Assembly (NCBI GenBank): GCA_019348305.1
Contig: JAHWJQ010000139.1
Span: 1-5,704 of the forward strand
Length of the DNA: 5,704 nucleotides
Reading direction: 5' to 3'
Origin: Actinomycetota bacterium
GTDB taxonomy: Bacteria; Actinomycetota; Acidimicrobiia; Acidimicrobiales; CADCTF01
The first letter of the stretch is position 1, and every line of letters starts with the position of its first letter. Both the position numbers and the translations under genes were made by a program. Below are positions 1 through 5,704 of this stretch, one piece after another. The notes under the pieces are model-generated. The model was given only the letters and a program-made list of their open reading frames with translations, was not told the origin of the DNA and searched no databases.

Positions 1-100
1 CGATGCCTTCCTCCCGCAGGGTGGCCAGCGCCGCGTGGATGATGCGGTCCCTGGTCTGGTCCCGGCCCGGTCTCAGGGACCTCTCGGCCGGGCCGCTCAC
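1..100 (-). CDS. TetR/AcrR-family transcriptional regulator, N-terminal fragment (runs off left edge)
   Basis: Reading leftward from a GTG at 100-98 gives 33 residues, beginning VSGPAERSLRPG and continuing DQTRDRIIHAALATLREEGI. This is the usual first helix of a TetR-family DNA-binding domain: an RxxIxxAAxxxxxxxG pattern about 15 residues from the N-terminus. The helix-turn-helix recognition helix and the ligand-binding domain lie outside the window, so the effector cannot be guessed. The start is uncertain. The frame is open back to the stop of the upstream gene at 212-214, with other possible starts at GTG 124 and TTG 139. I prefer GTG 100 because it gives a normal short tail ahead of helix 1, although it has no good Shine-Dalgarno. 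The gene lies 111 bases downstream of the small membrane protein gene on the same strand, so the two are probably co-transcribed. By family habit it may regulate its own unit through the repeat at 674-702. Confidence 0.8.
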   Translation of the reverse strand, partial: MSGPAERSLRPGRDQTRDRIIHAALATLREEGI

Positions 101-211
101 CGGGCAACCGCGGTGTGCCGGCACTCCGCGTCGGCGCAATCCGGCGGCGACAGCAACAGCGAGGAGCCAAAGCCATGGTGGAGGACGACCAGCCGGCGTG
201 GCGTCCGCATG

Positions 212-646
212 TCAGCGGGGGGTGCCCCAGGGTGCCACCGTTCCGTCGGCGTCGACGAAGGCTCGAGGAGCGACCGGGGGTGGCAGCACGGCAGCGCCGG
301 CGCGGCGGCGGATGCGGTGGAAGACGTACATGTTGGCGAAGTGCAGCACGCCCAGCGACAGCAACAGGACGCCCAGCTTGTGCACCAGCACCTCGACGGC
401 GACTACCGCGTCGGGTGCGGAGTCGGCCCGCAGCAGCAGCGCCGCGTAGCCCAGGTTGAGCATGTAGAACCCGACCACCAGAAGCTGGTTGACCGCCCCT
501 GCCATCTGGGGCGAGTCCTCGAACACGCCTTCCAGGAAGATCGCGCCGTTGCGCGAGAGGGTGCGGGCCAGCCACACGATGAGGCCGATGGCGACGACGG
601 CGTAGACGAGGTAGACGGGCACGAGAAGCGCATCGTGGGCCGGCAT
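212..646 (-). CDS. Small integral membrane protein, three predicted helices, unknown function
   Basis: The product is 144 residues. Three hydrophobic stretches are visible: residues about 6-28 (LLVPVYLVYAVVAIGLIVWL), 50-72 (NQLLVVGFYMLNLGYAALLL) and 82-108 (VLVHKLGVLLLSLGVLHFAN). A basic patch (HRIRRR) follows the last helix, and then a short Pro/Ala-rich tail. I recognise the pattern LARTLxRNGxxFLExVF, then NQLLVVGFYMLNLGYA, as that of an uncharacterised membrane protein found in many actinobacteria; no function is known to me. The frame can be extended to an ATG at 766, but the ATG at 646-644 is clearly better: AAGGAGG at 662-656 lies 9 bases upstream, and the extra 40 residues would be polar, unlike the rest, and would run across the promoter region. 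The ATG at 655 abuts the Shine-Dalgarno and is unsuitable. The gene diverges from the glycan operon and precedes the TetR gene. Confidence 0.82.
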   Translation of the reverse strand: MPAHDALLVPVYLVYAVVAIGLIVWLARTLSRNGAIFLEGVFEDSPQMAGAVNQLLVVGFYMLNLGYAALLLRADSAPDAVVAVEVLVHKLGVLLLSLGVLHFANMYVFHRIRRRAGAAVLPPPVAPRAFVDADGTVAPWGTPR

Positions 647-655
647 GGGCCGCAT

Positions 656-662
656 CCTCCTT
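656..662 (-). promoter_or_regulatory. Strong ribosome binding site for the small membrane protein gene
   Basis: The minus strand reads AAGGAGG here, a near-perfect match to the anti-Shine-Dalgarno sequence, 9 bases ahead of the ATG at 646. This fixes the start of the leftward gene and excludes the upstream ATGs at 655 and 766. Confidence 0.85.
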
Positions 663-673
663 GAACGAGTGCT

Positions 674-702
674 TTGAGCAAATGATCTGAGCGCCTGCTC
701 AA
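674..702. promoter_or_regulatory. Nested inverted repeat, candidate TetR-family operator
   Basis: A perfect 7-base inverted repeat, TTGAGCA (674-680) and TGCTCAA (696-702), flanks a 15-base centre. Its right arm is also the right arm of a shorter palindrome, TGAGC-GCCT-GCTCA (688-701). Dyads of TGAGC/GCTCA type are common operators of actinobacterial TetR regulators, and a TetR gene lies in the adjacent leftward unit. The site sits just downstream of the candidate leftward -10 element, where a bound repressor would block initiation. Assignment to this particular regulator is inference. Confidence 0.45.
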
Positions 703-730
703 CAATCGCGCCGGAGTCGGTCAAAGTCAA
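702..730 (-). promoter_or_regulatory. Candidate sigma70-type promoter for the leftward membrane protein/TetR unit
   Basis: On the minus strand TTGACT (730-725) is followed, after a 17-base spacer, by GATTGT (707-702). This is a good -35 hexamer at ideal spacing from a weak -10 (three of six consensus bases). A second TTGACC follows directly (724-719). The inferred transcription start, near 695, falls inside the palindrome at 688-701. The 5' leader would be about 50 bases and carry the strong ribosome binding site. No comparably convincing rightward promoter is visible for the gene starting at 734. Confidence 0.4.
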
Positions 731-733
731 GCG

Positions 734-3478
734 ATGTATCCGAACGAAATCCGCAAACGGGTTCAAACGCGCCGCGCGGTGGGAAGGGTGCCGAGAGTTG
801 TGAAGACGATCACGAGGCCTGTCGCGGCTCCGCTACGAGAACCGGGCAGCGTCGAGCCCAGATCCGAGCACTGGGCCCGCGCGCTTCCGCTGCTCGCGCC
901 CGACCTCGCGGGGCTCGTCATCCTTGTCTTGGCCGCTCGCCAGCTGGCGGGGGCCCCGCTGGTGCGGATGGTGCTGTTCGGGGGGGCGCTGCTGGCGGTG
1001 CGCCGGGCCGCCTTCGTCGCCTGGACGGGAACCGACCCCCTGGTCCCCAGTCGGTCCGCTAACCGGCACCGGGCGGTGGTGATGGCAGTCGGCTTCGGCC
1101 TGGTTGTGCTGGCCGCCGGCTTGCCCGTGGCCCTCCCCGCTGGTCAAGGGCTGGCGGTCGTGGTGCTGGCCCTGGCCTTCCTGCCCGCCATGCTCACGCC
1201 CCTCGAACACCAGGTGTTGCGAACGTGCGGCCGGTCGGGCACCGCGGTCCCGGCCCTGGCCGGCGCCGCGGTGACGCTGGTGGTCGGCGCCGCTCTGCTG
1301 GCCAAGGCTCCTTCGGCGGCGTTCGTCCCCGTGGTCGCGTTGGCGGCGGGCGACCCCGTCAGCCTCGCCCTCTCCCGCCACCGCCGCCACGACGGGACGT
1401 GCGGGCTGCTGCCCCAACAGCCGTCGGCCACGCCCGTGGAGGTCCGCCGCCGGTCCCCGGTGATGGGAGCCGTGGCATCGGTGCTGATCGGGACGATGCC
1501 TCTGGTGGCGCTTCTGACGAGCCTCGGGCCCAACTCCGACAAGACGCTCATCGGGGCCCTGGTCGTACTCGGGCTCCTCCCGCTGCTGGCCGCCGGCATC
1601 GCCCCGGTGCTGGTGGTGCGCAACGTCGCCGCCGGCCGGCGCGACGCCCTCATGCCGGCGCTGCTCGTCTCGGCCACTGCGGGCAGCGCCGTGGTCCTCG
1701 TCGCTCTGATCGCCCCCGGGCTGTTGCTCCACCTCTCCGACGCCCGGCTGGGCCTCCACGCCGCCTACTTCGCGGTGGCCATGGCCGGCCTTGGCCTGGC
1801 CCACGTGCTCGTGCACCAGCGGGTGGCCGAAGGCGCCGCTCGCACCGCCCTCGTGCTTACGGCGCTCGCCGTCGCGCTGCAGGTGACCTTGACCCTGACC
1901 GGACGCGGCACGGCGGCCGACGTGGCAGTGGACGCGGCGGTGGCGGCAACCGCGATGCTGCTCGTGGGCCTCGCCATCGCCACCGCGGTCTCGGCCCCGG
2001 TGCCTTTGGTCCTGCCGGTGGAGGAGGCCGGCGAGGGGCCGCGGTTGGTGGGCTGGGCTCTTCTCGCCCTGACCGCAGTTGGCGCCGCCGTCCGCTTGGC
2101 TACGCCCCGCGACATCTGGCTCGACGAAGCCCTCACCGCTCGCATCACCGACGCGCCGTTCCTGTCGATGTTCCATGCCGCAGCCTCCGCCGACGCCCAT
2201 CCGCCGCTACAGATGGTGCTCTCTTGGGCTTCGAGGCAGGCGTTCGGTCCCAGCCCCTTCGCGCTGCGCCTGCCGTCCCTCGTCGCCGGAATCCTCCTCG
2301 TGCCCCTCCTCTACGTCACGGGCAAGGAGCTCTACGACCGTCGCGCCGGCCTGGCCGCCGCCGCGTTGGGCGCCTTCGCCCCCACGCTCGTGTGGTTCTC
2401 GACCCAGGCCCGGCCGGCCGCCCTCGCCACGCTGCTGGCAGTGATGGCGGTGCTCACCATGCTGTGCGCCCTGCGGTGCGGGCGGCCCACCGACTGGGCG
2501 CTGTTCGGTCTGGTCGGGGCGGCGCTGGTGTGGTCCCACCAGCTGGCGCTGGTGCACCTGGCCGTGCTGCACGGCGCCATCGTCGTCGCGCTCATCCACC
2601 GGCGGCGGGCGCGCGAACCCGTCTTGCCGTCCCTCGGCGGGTGGTTGCTGGCGCTGACCCTCGTGGCCCTGGCCACTGCCCCGCTCCTGGTGATGCGCTC
2701 AGGCCTGGGGCCCTCCCGCGTCCTGCCCCCGCTCGAGTACGCCACTGCCGCGGCCCCCGGCGGCGAGACCTCGGTGTTCCCGCTCATCGGTTCGCTCCTG
2801 TCGGGTGTCTTCGGCTTCCACCCGGTGAACGTGACCTCGCGGCTGTTGGCGCTGTGGCCTCTGGGCATCCTGGGCGGGCTGCTGGTGCTCGGGCGCACCC
2901 GGTCGCGGCAGGGGCCACTCCTGCTGCTGCTCGCCACCGCTCCGGTGGCCTTCATCCTCCTGGCCCAGTTGCTCGGGACGCCGCGCCGGCCCACCTTCGC
3001 CCTCGGGTGGTTCGCCACAGCCGTACCGGCACTCGTCCTGGTGATCGGCCGCGGTCTCACGATGGTGGGCGGGCGCTGGCCGAGGATGCGCCTGCTCACT
3101 GTGGGAGCCGTGGCCGTGCTCGTCGTCGCGCTCGTCGACCAGACGGCGCGGGTACGGCCTCTCCGCCGGTTCGACGTCACCCCGGCCGTGGCCCAGGTGG
3201 CAAGCGCCGCCCGCCCCGGAGACCTCGTCGTCTACGAGCCGAAGGCGCTGGGCGACGTGCTGCGCTACAAGGCCCCTGGCGTCGAGGTGAGGTCGCTCGA
3301 TTCCCAGCCGGACCCGACCGCGACGCCGTACCGCCGAGTCTTCGTGGTCGCCGCGTTCAGCCTCACCAACCCCGACAGCAGCGTCCCCCGCGTGGTCGAC
3401 TACGTGACGGGCGTGTCGGCTGAGAGGTCCCTGCGCTCTGAGCGGGGCCGTGACGTGAAGGTGTGGACCTTCGAGTGA
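734..3478 (+). CDS. Fused membrane protein: MOP/Wzx flippase-like N-terminal half plus GT-C (GT39/GT83-like) glycosyltransferase
   Basis: The product is 914 residues, about twice the usual length of an ArnT/PMT-like protein. Residues about 437-800 form the GT-C part. A first helix (about 438-455) leads into IWLDEALTAR, whose Asp464-Glu465 matches the acidic catalytic pair in the first extracytoplasmic loop of GT-C enzymes. AHPPLQMVLSW (488-498) and YDRRAGLAAAALGAFAP with QARP (534-561) are further family motifs. Residues about 805-914 are a soluble tail (DVTPAVAQVA, ARPGDLVVYEP) typical of the extracytoplasmic end of these enzymes. Such enzymes transfer sugars from polyprenyl-phosphate donors on the outer face of the membrane. 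Residues about 51-420 hold some 12 hydrophobic segments in a 6+6 arrangement around a polar loop (213-242). Spacing and motifs such as NVAAGRRDALMPALLVS recall Wzx/MOP flippases, but the match is weak and inferred. The start is uncertain: ATG 734 has no close Shine-Dalgarno, whereas GTG 800 has GGAAGG 12 bases upstream and would remove 22 polar residues. The stop overlaps the next gene by 4 bases. Acceptor and donor sugar are unknown. Confidence 0.83.
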   Translation: MYPNEIRKRVQTRRAVGRVPRVVKTITRPVAAPLREPGSVEPRSEHWARALPLLAPDLAGLVILVLAARQLAGAPLVRMVLFGGALLAVRRAAFVAWTGTDPLVPSRSANRHRAVVMAVGFGLVVLAAGLPVALPAGQGLAVVVLALAFLPAMLTPLEHQVLRTCGRSGTAVPALAGAAVTLVVGAALLAKAPSAAFVPVVALAAGDPVSLALSRHRRHDGTCGLLPQQPSATPVEVRRRSPVMGAVASVLIGTMPLVALLTSLGPNSDKTLIGALVVLGLLPLLAAGIAPVLVVRNVAAGRRDALMPALLVSATAGSAVVLVALIAPGLLLHLSDARLGLHAAYFAVAMAGLGLAHVLVHQRVAEGAARTALVLTALAVALQVTLTLTGRGTAADVAVDAAVAATAMLLVGLAIATAVSAPVPLVLPVEEAGEGPRLVGWALLALTAVGAAVRLATPRDIWLDEALTARITDAPFLSMFHAAASADAHPPLQMVLSWASRQAFGPSPFALRLPSLVAGILLVPLLYVTGKELYDRRAGLAAAALGAFAPTLVWFSTQARPAALATLLAVMAVLTMLCALRCGRPTDWALFGLVGAALVWSHQLALVHLAVLHGAIVVALIHRRRAREPVLPSLGGWLLALTLVALATAPLLVMRSGLGPSRVLPPLEYATAAAPGGETSVFPLIGSLLSGVFGFHPVNVTSRLLALWPLGILGGLLVLGRTRSRQGPLLLLLATAPVAFILLAQLLGTPRRPTFALGWFATAVPALVLVIGRGLTMVGGRWPRMRLLTVGAVAVLVVALVDQTARVRPLRRFDVTPAVAQVASAARPGDLVVYEPKALGDVLRYKAPGVEVRSLDSQPDPTATPYRRVFVVAAFSLTNPDSSVPRVVDYVTGVSAERSLRSERGRDVKVWTFE

Positions 3479-5016
3479 GCCAACCAACCGATTGCCGGCT
3501 GGCGCCCCCGCACTGGCAGCCGCCGCAGGGCGGCTGGCGCCGTCGCGCCGCCCGTGCGTTGGCCATTGTCAACGTGCCCCTGGCCATCTGGTACCTGTCC
3601 TGGCTCCTCGCGCCCGGGAGGCCCTCCCAGCCCGTGCTCTACGGCCTGTTGGTGACGGCCGAGGTGTTCAACATGGTGCAGGCCGTCGGGTTCTGGTGGA
3701 CCTTGGGCAGCATCCGTCGGCGCGTGCCCAAACCACCGTGCACAGAGCCGCTCACGGTCGACGTCTTCATCCCGGTCTACGGCGAGCCGGTGGAGGTCGT
3801 GGAGCCCACCGTCGCCGCGGCGACGAGGATGAGGACGGCCGACGTCCGGGTGCACGTGCTCGACGACGGGGGCGATCCAGCAATCGAGGAGATGGCGAAG
3901 CGCCAGGGAGTCAACTACGTCCGCCGCCCCTCCAATGAGGGGGCAAAGGCGGGCAACATCAACTGGTCCCTGCAGCACACCGACGCTCCCTTCGTCGCCA
4001 TTCTCGACTGCGACCACGTGCCCGACCCCCGGTTCCTCGAGGTGACGCTCGCTTACTTCGACGAAGACCGGATGGCCTTCGTGCAGACGCCGCAGTACTA
4101 CGCCAATGCCCACGAGGGCGGCATCGCCGAGGCGAGTTGGTCACAACAAGCGCTGTTCTTCGGCACCATCGCCGTCGGCCGCGACGACCTGGGCTCCATG
4201 TTCTGCTGCGGCACCAACGTGGTCTTCCGCCGCGCCGCCCTCGATGCCGTAGGCGGCTTCCCGACGGACTCACTGACAGAGGACTTCGAGCTGTCCCTCC
4301 AGCTCCACGAACGGGGTTGGAAGAGCCGCTACGTACCCGAGGTGCTGGCGTCGGGCCTGGGGCCCGAGGACATGGCTTCTTACACCAGCCAGCAGTTGCG
4401 GTGGGCCCGTGGCTGCCTGTCGGCGCTGCCCCGCGTCCTGCGGGCGCGGCTCCCGCTCAAGACCCGCCTCAACTACCTGATGTCGGCCGGCTACTGGCTC
4501 ACGGGCTGGACCCTGCTCATCTACATGAGCTTCCCCCTGGCCCGGATCCTGACCGGCGCCCAGCCAGTGAGCGTCGCCTCGGTGGACGAGTTCCTCGTGC
4601 ACTGGGCGCCCTACTTCGTCACCGGGCTGCTCACGGTGGCCCTGGCCAGCGGTGGGACCTACACCTTCGCCGCCTTCGCCCTCCAATCGGCCAACTTCTG
4701 GGTGCACATCGTGGCCTCGCTCCTCACCCTTCTGCGGCGCAAGGGCAAGTTCGTGGTCACCCCCAAACAAGGCACCAGCGGTCGCCAGATCAGGCCCATC
4801 CGATTTCCCCTGGCGGCCTGCGCCGTTCTGGCCGGCGTCGCCGTCTATGGCCTCAGCCGCGACCAGTCGCCGGCCACCATCAACAACGTGGCCTTCGCTC
4901 TGGTCCACATCACGGTGCTGTTCAGCGGAATGTGGCCGGCGCTGAGGGGCGGACGGGCGCAGCCCGCGCCCGAGGCTGTGGCCGAGCCGGCGGCTTCGCT
5001 CGGGCAGGCGAGGTGA
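3475..5016 (+). CDS. Cellulose synthase-like processive GT2 glycosyltransferase (BcsA-like, no PilZ domain)
   Basis: This inner-membrane synthase probably polymerises a beta-linked glucan from a UDP-sugar (UDP-glucose by family) and extrudes the chain through its own channel. Counting from GTG 3475 it has 513 residues. Two N-terminal helices lie at about 27-46 and 54-77. The cytosolic GT2 domain (about 93-310) carries Asp130-Asp131 in VLDDGG, DCD (178-180), the TED catalytic motif (268-270) and QQLRW (306-310). FCCGTN (243-248) corresponds to the conserved FFCGS segment of BcsA. About five further helices follow (332-359, 373-393, 395-420, 442-460, 468-488). The gating-loop motif FVVTPK (FxVTxK) is at 426-431. 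The protein ends about 20 residues after the last helix, so the PilZ domain of standard BcsA (700-870 residues) is absent. The GTG at 3475 overlaps the preceding TGA as GTGA, implying translational coupling. A GTG at 3463 would add four residues but has its Shine-Dalgarno too close. The GH8 gene next door supports a beta-glucan product, though another beta-glycan is possible. Confidence 0.92.
   Translation: MSQPTDCRLAPPHWQPPQGGWRRRAARALAIVNVPLAIWYLSWLLAPGRPSQPVLYGLLVTAEVFNMVQAVGFWWTLGSIRRRVPKPPCTEPLTVDVFIPVYGEPVEVVEPTVAAATRMRTADVRVHVLDDGGDPAIEEMAKRQGVNYVRRPSNEGAKAGNINWSLQHTDAPFVAILDCDHVPDPRFLEVTLAYFDEDRMAFVQTPQYYANAHEGGIAEASWSQQALFFGTIAVGRDDLGSMFCCGTNVVFRRAALDAVGGFPTDSLTEDFELSLQLHERGWKSRYVPEVLASGLGPEDMASYTSQQLRWARGCLSALPRVLRARLPLKTRLNYLMSAGYWLTGWTLLIYMSFPLARILTGAQPVSVASVDEFLVHWAPYFVTGLLTVALASGGTYTFAAFALQSANFWVHIVASLLTLLRRKGKFVVTPKQGTSGRQIRPIRFPLAACAVLAGVAVYGLSRDQSPATINNVAFALVHITVLFSGMWPALRGGRAQPAPEAVAEPAASLGQAR
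3517..3536 (+). repeat. GC-rich hairpin within the start of the GT2 gene
   Basis: CAGCCGCC (3517-3524) and GGCGGCTG (3529-3536) form a perfect 8-base stem with a GCAG loop, 40 bases after the preferred start codon. A 10-base direct repeat, GGCTGGCGCC, lies at 3497-3506 and 3532-3541. The structure is inside coding sequence (the PPHWQPPQGGW region), so it may simply reflect high GC. It could affect early elongation or message stability. Confidence 0.4.
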
Positions 5017-5704
5017 GGCTGCGCGTGCCGGTGGTGATCGCTCTCGTGTTGGCCGTGGTGGCCGCCGTCGTCCTGGTCCGCCGCGACGGCAGCGGCAACG
5101 GGGGCGTGGCCCCGCTGGGGACGGGCACCGGCCGGAGCAGCCCGGCCGTCGACCGCTTCTTCGCGGAGTACGTGAACGGCGATGGCCGGGTGGTACGTCC
5201 CGACCATGGTGGCGACACCGTGAGCGAGGGACAGGCCTATGCCCTCTTGCTGGCCGCCGCCACCGAAGACCCGGACCGTTTCCGCCGGGTCTGGAAGTGG
5301 ACCAAGGAGAACCTGCAACGCGACGATGGGTTGCTCTCGTGGAAATGGGCCGGAGGACGGGTGGTCGATCCGGAGCCCGCAACCGACGCCGACCTGGATG
5401 CGGCGCGCGCCCTGGTGATGGCCGGGCGGACCTTCGGTGAGCCAGGGCTGGTCGAGGAGGGCAAGCGCCTGGGCCTGGCGATCCTCGACCACGCCACCGC
5501 CGAGGTAGGCGGCGAGCTCGTCCTCCTGCCGGGGCCGTGGGCCGCCCGCGAGCGGTTCTTCAACCCGAGCTACGTCTCACCCTGCACCTACGCGGTCCTC
5601 GAGGAGGCGACAGGCGACCCCCGGTGGGCCCGCCTGGAACAGAGCGGGAACCGGCTGGTGGGGGCGGTCCTGGCCAAGGGTGAGCTGCCTCCGGACTGGG
5701 GCCA
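5013..5704 (+). CDS. Glycoside hydrolase family 8 endoglucanase, BcsZ-like, membrane-anchored (cut by right edge)
   Basis: The first 230 residues are present and read through to the window edge without a stop. The start is GTG 5013, overlapping the TGA of the synthase gene as GTGA. Residues 1-24 are a short basic N-terminus, a hydrophobic segment (VPVVIALVLAVVAAVVLV) and RR. With no obvious signal-peptidase site or lipobox, this looks like an uncleaved anchor, and a Gly/Ser-rich linker (25-44) follows. The GH8 domain starts near 46. GRVVRPD (58-64) is followed by SEGQAYALL (71-79), whose Glu72 fits the general acid, then WKWTKENL (94-101). ATDADLDAARALVMAG (123-138) is the GH8 signature, with Ala at the usual Ile/Met position. 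LLPG (171-174) and FNPSYVSP (183-190) also match BcsZ. The catalytic base Asp expected further on lies beyond the window. In cellulose operons BcsZ cleaves beta-1,4-glucan outside the membrane and is needed for proper chain release; the same job is inferred here. GH8 also includes chitosanases, lichenases and xylanases. Confidence 0.9.
   Translation, partial: MRLRVPVVIALVLAVVAAVVLVRRDGSGNGGVAPLGTGTGRSSPAVDRFFAEYVNGDGRVVRPDHGGDTVSEGQAYALLLAAATEDPDRFRRVWKWTKENLQRDDGLLSWKWAGGRVVDPEPATDADLDAARALVMAGRTFGEPGLVEEGKRLGLAILDHATAEVGGELVLLPGPWAARERFFNPSYVSPCTYAVLEEATGDPRWARLEQSGNRLVGAVLAKGELPPDWG

Noticed and set aside
101..211. Possible extension or fusion of the TetR gene up to the membrane protein stop, in the same frame
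   Set aside because: The two genes share a frame separated by a TGA at 214-212, but the 37 codons between it and GTG 100 encode a Pro/Ala/Leu-rich stretch unlike a TetR N-terminus. I see no reason to propose readthrough.
35..664. Plus-strand open frame (209 codons) opposite the membrane protein gene
   Set aside because: Its translation is Gln/His/Asp/Arg-rich without motifs. The minus-strand reading has a strong ribosome binding site and three clean membrane helices.
833..2200. Long open frame on the minus strand (455 codons) opposite the GT-C fusion gene
   Set aside because: The translation is rich in Gly, His, Gln, Arg and Glu with no domain pattern. It lies antisense to a convincing membrane protein, and such frames are expected at this GC content.
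1225..3423. Long plus-strand open frame (732 codons) in another frame of the GT-C fusion gene
   Set aside because: The product is an Arg/Pro/Gly/Ala-rich shadow with no hydrophobic segments or motifs. The overlapping frame has clear family motifs and the operon overlap.
4270..5382. Minus-strand open frame (370 codons) spanning the synthase/GH8 junction
   Set aside because: Low-complexity Arg/Pro/Gly/His-rich translation, antisense to two well-supported enzymes.
1..5704. CRISPR arrays, tRNA or rRNA genes, insertion sequences, intrinsic terminators
   Set aside because: I found no regularly spaced repeats, no tRNA-like cloverleaf, no transposase-like frame, and no GC stem followed by a T-run.

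Overview
This is a very GC-rich window (about 70% G+C by eye) with frequent GTG starts and 4-base stop/start overlaps. An AcrR/TetR regulator lies beside a small three-helix membrane protein of a type I associate with actinobacteria. Together these point to a high-GC actinobacterium, though I cannot name the genus from sequence alone.

Left part (1-646, minus strand): a small integral membrane protein (212-646, strong Shine-Dalgarno) is followed downstream on the same strand by the N-terminus of a TetR-family regulator that runs off the left edge. Between this unit and the rightward genes lies a short divergent regulatory region (647-733). It holds a plausible leftward promoter and a nested inverted repeat with the look of a TetR operator.

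Right part (734-5704, plus strand): three genes are packed as one operon, with GTGA stop/start overlaps at both junctions. The first is a large membrane protein of about 914 residues. Its C-terminal half is a GT-C (GT39/GT83, ArnT/PMT-like) glycosyltransferase, and its N-terminal half looks like a degenerate 12-helix MOP/Wzx-type flippase. The second is a BcsA-like processive GT2 synthase that lacks the C-terminal PilZ domain but keeps the D, DxD, TED, QxxRW and FxVTxK motifs. The third is a membrane-anchored GH8 endoglucanase of the BcsZ type, cut by the right edge after 230 residues.

The likely joint role is synthesis, export and trimming of a cellulose-like beta-glucan. The GT2 enzyme would polymerise and extrude the chain and the GH8 enzyme would cut it outside the membrane. 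The fused GT-C protein may decorate the glycan or another surface acceptor from a polyprenyl-phosphate sugar, possibly one flipped by its own N-terminal half. No BcsB, BcsC or c-di-GMP receptor is visible in the window. The most novel element is the flippase-like/GT-C fusion coupled to a PilZ-less cellulose-synthase-like gene and a GH8 gene.
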